Assembly: GCA_900768705.1 (NCBI GenBank)
Contig: CAAGEB010000066.1
Span: 1-8,128 of the forward strand
Direction: 5' to 3'
From: Oscillospiraceae bacterium
Lineage (GTDB): Bacteria > Bacillota > Clostridia > Oscillospirales > Ruminococcaceae
Length of the DNA: 8,128 bases
Below, piece by piece: positions 1-4,272 of this stretch. Made by a program: the position numbers and the translations under genes. Each line of letters opens with the position of its first letter. The stretch's first letter is position 1. Below the pieces are notes generated by a model that searched no databases, was not told where the DNA came from, and saw nothing but the letters and a program-made list of their open reading frames with translations.

Positions 1-103
1 GCACGGACGCCGTCGCTACAAAGCTTTCGCTTGTTGACAGAAGCAGACGGCGTGCACTGCTGATTTTATCTCAAACAAGGTTTTTAGAGGTGACCATTAA
101 TAC
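1..103 (-). promoter_or_regulatory. Possible structured RNA leader of a leftward gene outside the window
   Basis: This stretch lies downstream of a good minus-strand promoter (110-138) and has no convincing start codon with a ribosome binding site on that strand. On the minus strand it can fold into a long stem: bases 46-53 pair perfectly with 7-14 (ACGCCGTC with GACGGCGT), and GCAC/GTGC can extend this at the window edge. Inside is a smaller hairpin with a GAAA (GNRA-type) loop closed by AAGC/GCTT (21-32). I do not recognise a known riboswitch or T-box class. The window edge cuts it off, so it could equally be an ordinary leader or the tail of an unrelated gene. Confidence 0.3.
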
Positions 104-109
104 ATTATA

Positions 110-138
110 ATCATATCACATTTTGAAGAATATTTCAA
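110..138 (-). promoter_or_regulatory. Leftward sigma-A-type promoter
   Basis: Read on the minus strand, TTGAAA (plus 133-138) is followed by a 17-bp spacer and TATGAT (plus 110-115), with a TGN extension just upstream of the -10 box. Transcription would start near base 103 and run out of the left edge. It is back to back with the rightward promoter at 147-175, and its -35 box overlaps the left arm of the inverted repeat at 126-148. The served gene is outside the window, so function is untested. Confidence 0.5.
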
Positions 139-148
139 CAATATTCTT
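126..148. promoter_or_regulatory. Perfect 9-bp inverted repeat between divergent promoters, candidate operator
   Basis: AAGAATATT (126-134) and AATATTCTT (140-148) are perfect complements separated by the 5-bp TCAAC. The left arm runs into the -35 box of the leftward promoter (133-138) and the right arm into the -35 box of the rightward promoter (147-152). A dimeric regulator bound here would touch both promoters. No regulator gene is visible in the window, and chance AT-rich symmetry cannot be excluded. Confidence 0.45.
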
Positions 149-175
149 GAAATTATTGCAGGCTTGTGCTATAAT
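147..175 (+). promoter_or_regulatory. Sigma-A promoter of the MIF-family gene
   Basis: TTGAAA (147-152), a 17-bp spacer and a perfect TATAAT (170-175) with an extended -10 TGC immediately before it. Transcription should begin near 182, giving an untranslated leader of about 113 bases before the ATG at 295. Confidence 0.8.
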
Positions 176-181
176 AAGAAT

Positions 182-294
182 ACATTATTCAGCGGCAGGC
201 TGCCGCACCTAATTCGACCCTACTTTGATGCGGGGGAGATTTTTATTCCCGAAAAAAGTTTTTTGTCAAAATATCATAGTGAAGGAGAACCGTT
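182..294 (+). promoter_or_regulatory. 5' leader of the MIF-family gene with small hairpins
   Basis: The leader contains a compact GC-rich hairpin (192-206, GCGGCA/TGCCGC around a three-base loop). A weaker stem pairs CGGG (231-234) with CCCG (248-251), followed by an A6-G-T6 symmetric run (252-264). The ribosome binding site GAAGGAG (281-287) sits at good spacing from the ATG. I recognise no riboswitch. The second hairpin plus T-run could act as a weak attenuator, but the run does not follow the stem directly. Confidence 0.3.
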
Positions 295-630
295 ATGCCG
301 TTTATCAACACAAAATATTCCGGAAGCATCACTCCGGAGCAGGAAACCGAAATCAAAACCGAACTGGGAAAGGCAATTGCCCTGCTGGGAAAAAGCGAAA
401 ACTGGCTTATGCTGGGCTTTGAGCCGGAGGCAACTCTGTATTTTGGAGGAGAGAAAAGCGAAAAAATTGCTTTTGTGGATGTAAGTCTTTTCGGAAATTC
501 CCAGAGAACCAACTTATTTACCGCCGAGGTATGCAGAATTCTTAAAAACGCTCTGGGAGTTCCCGCCGACCATGTCTATGTCAAATACTCTCCCGTAAAG
601 GAATGGGGCTGGAACGGCGACAATTTCTGA
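295..630 (+). CDS. MIF-family (phenylpyruvate/D-dopachrome) tautomerase-like protein
   Basis: This small cytosolic protein of 111 residues belongs to the macrophage migration inhibitory factor branch of the tautomerase superfamily. Known members are trimers that use an N-terminal proline as catalytic base for keto-enol tautomerisation. Seen here: Met-Pro at the start, so Pro becomes residue 1 after Met removal; a lysine at position 32 counted from that proline, as in animal MIF (GKSENW); the central EPEATLYFGGE segment; and the C-terminal GWNG. The redox CxxC of animal MIF is absent, and the residue equivalent to MIF Asn97 looks like Lys (YVKY). Length matches the family's roughly 115 residues. 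The start is fixed by GAAGGAG eight bases upstream and by the required Pro2. It has its own promoter and no functional link to its neighbours is evident. The natural substrate of bacterial homologues is unclear. Confidence 0.88.
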   Translation: MPFINTKYSGSITPEQETEIKTELGKAIALLGKSENWLMLGFEPEATLYFGGEKSEKIAFVDVSLFGNSQRTNLFTAEVCRILKNALGVPADHVYVKYSPVKEWGWNGDNF

Positions 631-687
631 TCCGTTTGCAACAGATTGTAAAGCTTTTGGCTTGCCGAACAGTCCGAATGTTCTAAA

Positions 688-727
688 CCCCCGGTCTTGT
701 ACATATACTATGGACAAAGACTGGGGG
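688..727 (+). promoter_or_regulatory. Hairpin sequestering the ribosome binding site of the amidase gene
   Basis: CCCCCGGTCTT (688-698) pairs with AAGACTGGGGG (717-727) over 11 bp with one G-U wobble, enclosing an 18-base loop. The right arm is the Shine-Dalgarno sequence itself: GGGGGT (723-728) matches GGAGGU with one wobble, seven bases before the ATG at 735. If the transcript starts upstream of 688, the site would be masked in the folded RNA. The loop contains CATATACT (702-709), which resembles a sigma-E-type -10 box. A start inside the loop would give an unmasked message. Confidence 0.5.
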
Positions 728-734
728 TATGAAA

Positions 735-1517
735 ATGAAATTCAATAGGCTTAAAAATCTCAACAAAAAATCCGTGAAGCTTACTTTGTCGATAGTAGGC
801 TGCTTTGTTCTGCTGGCAGTGTGCGCAAGGATAACAGAGCGTTCGCTGCCCACTTCCGCAGACGCAGTCCGCAGGCAGGTTATCGTTATTGATGCCGGAC
901 ACGGCGGACTGGATTCCGGAGCGGTAGGCGTTACCGGAGTTCTGGAGAAGGATGTAAATCTTTCAATCGTGCTGGCATTGCGGGATATGTTTCGTATGTC
1001 GGGATTTGATGTGGTTCTGACCCGCGACGAGGACATTTCCATTTACGACAAGGGCGTTGAGGGTATCCGCAATCAGAAAATGAGCGATATGGACAATCGT
1101 CTGGAAATTGTTCAGAAATATCCCGAGAGCATTTTCCTCTGCGTTCATCAGAACAATTTCACCGACCCTCAGTATTTCGGAGGGCAGATGTTCTATAACG
1201 ACAACAACCCGGATAACCGAACGCTGGCACAGATTATGCAGAACCGTTTTGCCATTCTTCAGCCGGGAAACGACCGGGAAATCAAGCTTACCGGAGACGA
1301 GCTTTATCTGCTGAAATCCAACCCTAATCCGTCGCTGATGATCGAGTGCGGATTTTTGTCCAATTCCGACGAGGAACAGAAGCTTGCCACACGGGAATAT
1401 CAGCAGCAGGTGGCGTTTACAATTTACAGCGGGGTTATGGAATATCTTGACACCGTAAAAGCCGATGAGCCGGAGGAAGCTGCCGATTCCTCGGAATATT
1501 CCGCAGAAAGCGAATAG
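735..1517 (+). CDS. cwlD: CwlD-like N-acetylmuramoyl-L-alanine amidase (Amidase_3)
   Basis: A zinc amidase that cleaves the bond between N-acetylmuramic acid and L-alanine in peptidoglycan; CwlD acts in making muramic-lactam of the spore cortex in spore formers. From the chosen start it has 260 residues. They comprise a basic N-terminus and one membrane segment or signal anchor (about 14-31), then the Amidase_3 fold (about 46-232), then an acidic Glu/Ser-rich tail. Zinc ligands are His56 in DAGHGG, Glu71 in VLEKDV and His138 in CVHQNNF; the catalytic Glu204 sits in IECGFLSN. The segment DELYLLKSNPNPSLMIECGFLSN is the CwlD signature region, broken here only by the family's usual variation. ATG 735 is preferred over ATG 729 because GGGGGT ends only one base before 729 but seven before 735. 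A strong terminator follows. Cortex function is inferred; no other sporulation gene is visible. Confidence 0.85.
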   Translation: MKFNRLKNLNKKSVKLTLSIVGCFVLLAVCARITERSLPTSADAVRRQVIVIDAGHGGLDSGAVGVTGVLEKDVNLSIVLALRDMFRMSGFDVVLTRDEDISIYDKGVEGIRNQKMSDMDNRLEIVQKYPESIFLCVHQNNFTDPQYFGGQMFYNDNNPDNRTLAQIMQNRFAILQPGNDREIKLTGDELYLLKSNPNPSLMIECGFLSNSDEEQKLATREYQQQVAFTIYSGVMEYLDTVKADEPEEAADSSEYSAESE

Positions 1518-1597
1518 CTGTGATACATAAACCGAGAAAGTATTAGTTTTCATGTTTTTTCGGATTAAGCCTTAGAAAGGACTTTTTCAACAAGCTG

Positions 1598-1635
1598 TTT
1601 TGGGGAAAACATCGTTTTCCCCAAAATGTTTTTTT
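1598..1635 (+). terminator. Strong intrinsic terminator of the amidase gene
   Basis: A perfect 13-bp stem, TTTTGGGGAAAAC (1598-1610) with GTTTTCCCCAAAA (1614-1626), closes a three-base loop and is followed by TG and seven T residues (1629-1635). The stem can extend by two wobble pairs. It is directional for the plus strand; there is no matching T-run for the minus strand. Confidence 0.92.
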
Positions 1636-1641
1636 GCGCCT

Positions 1642-1686
1642 GTTGCCCTTTGTTGTGCGGCATCCTTGCCGCGCTTCTGGGGCAAC
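1642..1686. repeat. Nested inverted repeat next to the intergenic repeat
   Basis: An outer stem GTTGCCC (1642-1648) with GGGCAAC (1680-1686) encloses an inner perfect stem GCGGCA (1657-1662) with TGCCGC (1667-1672) around TCCT. It lies between the amidase terminator and the repeat copy at 1711-1762, downstream of the MATE gene on the MATE coding strand. It could be part of the same repeat element or help end the MATE transcript, although it lacks a T-run on that strand. Confidence 0.5.
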
Positions 1687-1710
1687 GGCAAAACCATCCT
1701 GTTTTCGCTT

Positions 1711-1762
1711 GTCGGCGCATTGCGGGGGCAAAGAACAATCTTATCCTTTGCAGGCACAGACC
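1711..1762 (-). repeat. Intergenic repeat, copy A
   Basis: Read on the minus strand this begins with GGTCTGTGCCTG and contains ATAAG followed by TGTTCTTTGCC, then a C-rich stretch and TGCGCC. The same ordered blocks occur on the plus strand at 7870-7915, including the exact 11-mer TGTTCTTTGCC (rc at 1727-1737; 7892-7902). The 5' half recurs at 7992-8016 (minus) and 8095-8127 (plus). It starts 27 bases after the MATE stop codon and in the MATE direction, as copy B does after the ComFB-like gene. No protein is encoded. Confidence 0.65.
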
Positions 1763-1788
1763 GGTTGTTTTTACAATGTACCGTTTCT

Positions 1789-3147
1789 CTATTTCGCTAT
1801 ATTGCTTATCCACACGCCCTTTTTAATCAGCGTATAGCCTATCGCAATTTTTATGAAGTCCAGTGCTTGTACAATTGCATAGATAGCATAAATCGACAGT
1901 GGGGAAAAATTGCAGAGCAGGGCTGCAACGGGAATGGATACCACCCAGGAGAAAACGCTGTCGAACAGGAAAGTTACCAGTGTTTTTCCGCCGGAACGCA
2001 GTGTGAAGTAAAGGCCGTTCAGGTATCCCTGAACCGGGAAGAACAGAGCGGTTATCACAATGAACCACTTTGCAAGAGTGCGGATTTCCTCCGAGGTGTT
2101 GTACATCATCGGGAATATTCCCGACAGCAAAATCAGTATTACCGTCAGCACCGAGGAAATTATCCCCGTAAACCGTATAAGCTTTAAGGCATTGTTTCTG
2201 GCTTCGTCGAATTTCGACGCTCCCAGCGTCTGACCTATAACAATGCCCACAGAGGTGCCCAGAGCCACAAACACCACATTCAGCATATTGCAGAGCGAAT
2301 TTGAAATATTCAGACCCGCCACAATGTCCAGCCCCAGACGGGAATAGCATTGAGTGAGTACGGCAATTCCCGATGCCCAGAGAAATTCATTGAAGAAAAT
2401 CGGCAGACCCTTTACGATAATTTTAGCCGAAATATCCCGTGGGACGAGAAGAGTGCGGTATATTCCTTTGAGAAAGGTGAACTTCTTCCGCTGTGAAAAA
2501 GCGGCGATAATGACGATCAGCATTTCCACGATGCGGGCTGCAACCGTAGCCGCAGCAGCACCGGTAACGCCCATTTTGGGGAAACCGAAGTTTCCGAAAA
2601 TGAGCAGGTAATTGAACACAATATCCACTCCCACGGAAATAAGTCCCGCCGTCATGGGAAGAACACTATATCCCGCTTCCCTAAGTCCCGAAGCGTAAAT
2701 CTGGGTGAAAACAAAGGGCGGCATTCCCCAGAGCATTACCGAAAGATATTCTTTTGCGTAATTCATAGCGGCGGCAGGGTCAACTTCGTTTCCCTCGGCG
2801 GTGAGGTATAGATTAATCAGCGGCTCTGCGGCGAAAATAAATGCCGCCAGTCCTCCGGCGAGAATAATTCCGCAGATCCAGTGCTTTATGCGGAAGGTCT
2901 GTCGGAAGCCTTCAATATTGTTCTGACCGTAAAATTGTGCGGCATATATTCCCGGACCCGAAAGTCCTCCGAAAATTGCCAGATTGAAAACGAAAAGCAG
3001 CTGACCGATTATGGAAACGCCTGTTACAACATTTGTTCCCAGCTGTCCCACCATCACATTGTCAACCAGAGCAACGCCGTTGGAAATGCCGTTTTGAATC
3101 ATCATAGGAATAGCCAGCTTTAAAGTGCGTGTATAAATTTCTTTCAA
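1789..3147 (-). CDS. MATE family multidrug/sodium antiporter
   Basis: An inner-membrane efflux protein of the MATE family, which exports cationic drugs or metabolites in exchange for Na+ or H+. From the TTG start at 3147 it has 452 residues, the usual MATE length, with about twelve hydrophobic segments in two related halves. The first half opens with LKLAIPMMIQNGISNGVALVDNVMVGQLG-type sequence (P, D and VGxLG conserved); the second with KGLPIFFNEFLWASG and later GTSVGIVIGQTLGA. TTG 3147 is chosen because GGAGGG lies seven bases upstream and the protein then starts MKEIYTRTLKLAIP. The in-frame ATG at 3219 has no ribosome binding site and would add a charged, non-conserved 24-residue extension. 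It is transcribed alone from a consensus promoter and is convergent with the amidase gene. Substrate cannot be told from sequence. Confidence 0.9.
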   Translation of the reverse strand: MKEIYTRTLKLAIPMMIQNGISNGVALVDNVMVGQLGTNVVTGVSIIGQLLFVFNLAIFGGLSGPGIYAAQFYGQNNIEGFRQTFRIKHWICGIILAGGLAAFIFAAEPLINLYLTAEGNEVDPAAAMNYAKEYLSVMLWGMPPFVFTQIYASGLREAGYSVLPMTAGLISVGVDIVFNYLLIFGNFGFPKMGVTGAAAATVAARIVEMLIVIIAAFSQRKKFTFLKGIYRTLLVPRDISAKIIVKGLPIFFNEFLWASGIAVLTQCYSRLGLDIVAGLNISNSLCNMLNVVFVALGTSVGIVIGQTLGASKFDEARNNALKLIRFTGIISSVLTVILILLSGIFPMMYNTSEEIRTLAKWFIVITALFFPVQGYLNGLYFTLRSGGKTLVTFLFDSVFSWVVSIPVAALLCNFSPLSIYAIYAIVQALDFIKIAIGYTLIKKGVWISNIAK

Positions 3148-3234
3148 AAAATATCCCTCCCATCTCCCGGATCTCCGAAAAGGCTGATAACCGGGTTTTT
3201 TTCCCGCTTGTTTATTCATTTGTGTAAAGTCTGA
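3148..3234 (-). promoter_or_regulatory. 5' leader of the MATE gene
   Basis: About 87 bases lie between the expected transcription start (near 3234) and the TTG start. On the minus strand the leader holds CGGG-A7-CCCG (plus 3192-3206), a hairpin. Its CCCGG arm could pair instead with CCGGG (plus 3166-3170) just upstream of the GGGAGGG ribosome binding site. The two pairings exclude each other, which would allow translation control, but this is untested. An in-frame ATG at 3219 lacks a ribosome binding site. Confidence 0.35.
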
Positions 3235-3240
3235 TTATGG

Positions 3241-3269
3241 ATTATAACAAAATTTCCGGAAAATGTCAA
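3241..3269 (-). promoter_or_regulatory. Perfect-consensus sigma-A promoter of the MATE gene with a palindromic spacer
   Basis: On the minus strand TTGACA (plus 3264-3269), a 17-bp spacer and TATAAT (plus 3241-3246) match consensus at all twelve positions. The spacer contains the 10-bp palindrome TTTCCGGAAA (3253-3262). Such a strong promoter on a drug-efflux gene suggests that a repressor limits it, and the spacer palindrome is a plausible operator. No regulator gene lies nearby. Confidence 0.88.
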
Positions 3270-3346
3270 GATATTGTTTTTATACCGAATTTTTTATCTG
3301 GGAATAGACGCCCGACTCTGAACTCAAATATGTACAAAAATGAATA

Positions 3347-3375
3347 AAAAAACTGTCAGTTTTTTAGAAATTTCT
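3347..3375. other. AT-rich inverted repeats upstream of the pilZ promoter
   Basis: AAAAAACTG (3347-3355) and CAGTTTTTT (3357-3365) form a perfect inverted repeat with a one-base centre. It is followed directly by the 10-bp palindrome AGAAATTTCT (3366-3375), ending ten bases before the -35 box at 3385. They could be a regulator site or an AT-rich UP element. The stem is too AT-rich and too tight to be a good terminator. The rest of 3270-3384 shows nothing I can name. Confidence 0.3.
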
Positions 3376-3384
3376 TATTAGCTC

Positions 3385-3413
3385 TTGATTTTATTGAAAT
3401 AATACTGTATAAT
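3385..3413 (+). promoter_or_regulatory. Sigma-A promoter of the pilZ-diguanylate cyclase unit
   Basis: TTGATT (3385-3390), a 17-bp spacer and a perfect TATAAT (3408-3413). The start point would be near 3420, leaving a leader of about 80 bases. It diverges from the MATE promoter, about 115 bases apart. Confidence 0.8.
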
Positions 3414-3430
3414 AGATAAAGGATTACTAT

Positions 3431-3475
3431 GCCGCAGATTTGATCCGTCAGAACAGCGTTTATCGGATAAGCGGC
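3431..3475 (+). promoter_or_regulatory. Stem-loop in the pilZ leader
   Basis: An outer stem GCCGC (3431-3435) with GCGGC (3471-3475) encloses ATCCG (3443-3447) paired with CGGAT (3464-3468) around a 16-base loop. A c-di-GMP riboswitch would be attractive in this context, but the conserved GEMM core and tetraloop receptor are not recognisable, so I call it only a possible structured leader. Confidence 0.3.
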
Positions 3476-3501
3476 GGCTACATATAAATGAAAAAGGTTT
3501 G

Positions 3502-4179
3502 ATGCTTTTGCTTTTCAGTGGAAAAATAATCAAAGTTACCGTAACGGACGAAAGGGGAAAACTTCTCCTTGAGACCGAGAAGGGCTTTGTTATGCCGAAG
3601 AATTTTGATTCCGACGAGGACAGTATCCTTATGATAAAAGGAAAGGATTTGCCCGAGCTGGAATATAATACAATTGTTTCCGTTATAACCACCTCGAAAT
3701 CCAACGACCGTGTGAAATACGCAGGTTCCGTAGCACTCTCAATGGATAAGCAGCTCAATATAAAGCTGACAAAAAACACCAACACCGAGACGCTGGTGGA
3801 ACGGAGGCGCTTCTTCAAAATCAAGGTGAACGAAACCGGAAGAGCGTTGTATTATGTCCGCGGAGACAAGACAGTAAGGTTTGACGAGCCTATGCCTATA
3901 AAGGTTCTGGATATAAATCAAGGCGGAATTTTTATGAACGGCGGGATGAGCTTTGAGGAGGAAGATCTGGTTTGTCTGGATATAGATTTGTTCGTGGATG
4001 TTCCGTTCAATGCGGTGGTAAAGATCCTGCGGGTTCAGAGAAACTCCGAGGGCGAGGTTCTCGGCTACGGCTGTGAATTTCAGGCACTGACCGGAGCGCA
4101 GAACGATACCATAGGCAGGTTTATCTACAAGGTTCAGCTTGAAGCAAGGCAGCGTGAGTCCAATCGCAACGGCTTCTGA
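3502..4179 (+). CDS. PilZ domain protein (YcgR-like, c-di-GMP effector)
   Basis: A soluble 225-residue protein with an N-terminal beta-rich YcgR/YpfA-type domain (about 1-95) and a C-terminal PilZ domain (about 98-215). PilZ proteins bind cyclic di-GMP and pass the signal to flagella, pili or exopolysaccharide machinery. The two ligand motifs are visible but altered: RRFFK (102-106) where RxxxR is usual, so the last Arg is Lys, and DINQGG (137-142) where (D/N)xSxxG is usual, so Ser is Asn. Binding may be weakened, or these may be tolerated variants. The start is uncertain: ATG 3502 has only a weak AAGG four bases upstream, TTG 3499 is in frame, and a four-codon frame starting at ATG 3488 stops in an overlapping TGATG, possibly coupling translation. 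The diguanylate cyclase gene follows 93 bases later on the same strand, which supports a signalling role. Confidence 0.85.
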   Translation: MLLLFSGKIIKVTVTDERGKLLLETEKGFVMPKNFDSDEDSILMIKGKDLPELEYNTIVSVITTSKSNDRVKYAGSVALSMDKQLNIKLTKNTNTETLVERRRFFKIKVNETGRALYYVRGDKTVRFDEPMPIKVLDINQGGIFMNGGMSFEEEDLVCLDIDLFVDVPFNAVVKILRVQRNSEGEVLGYGCEFQALTGAQNDTIGRFIYKVQLEARQRESNRNGF

Positions 4180-4206
4180 CCGGGCGGACTGTTACATAGT
4201 TTTTCT

Positions 4207-4245
4207 CGACGCAGCTGTTGATCTGCCAAGTCGGCTTCTGCGTTG
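4207..4245 (+). other. Stem-loop between the pilZ and diguanylate cyclase genes
   Basis: CGACGCAG (4207-4214) pairs with CTGCGTTG (4238-4245), eight pairs with one wobble, enclosing a second small stem GCC/GGC (4225-4235). A broken T-rich stretch (TGATTTTATTGTTT) follows, so it could be a leaky terminator or an RNA-processing site that sets different levels for the two genes. It does not match a c-di-GMP riboswitch. Confidence 0.35.
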
Positions 4246-4272
4246 TGATTTTATTGTTTAGGGGGAAGAATG

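Noticed and set aside
3..116. Open frame running in from the left edge on the plus strand, possible gene tail
   Set aside because: It is only about 37 codons, has no recognisable motif, and the minus strand is also partly open. A leftward promoter and stem structure explain the stretch as well. Sequence to the left is needed.
1600..2187. Long plus-strand reading frame antisense to the MATE gene
   Set aside because: It overlaps the terminator, the repeat and the MATE 3' end, has no family resemblance and is Cys/Tyr/Gln-rich as expected for an antisense frame.
3148..3219. N-terminal extension of the MATE protein from ATG 3219
   Set aside because: No ribosome binding site before it, residues are charged and unlike the family, and TTG 3147 has GGAGGG at seven bases.
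3347..3365. A-run/T-run inverted repeat as a terminator
   Set aside because: No gene ends nearby on either strand, the stem is nearly all A-T and the loop is too small; an upstream regulatory element is more likely.
4180..4272. c-di-GMP riboswitch before the diguanylate cyclase gene
   Set aside because: There is a stem with a GACGC element, but the conserved GEMM core, tetraloop and receptor are missing and the stem lengths do not fit.
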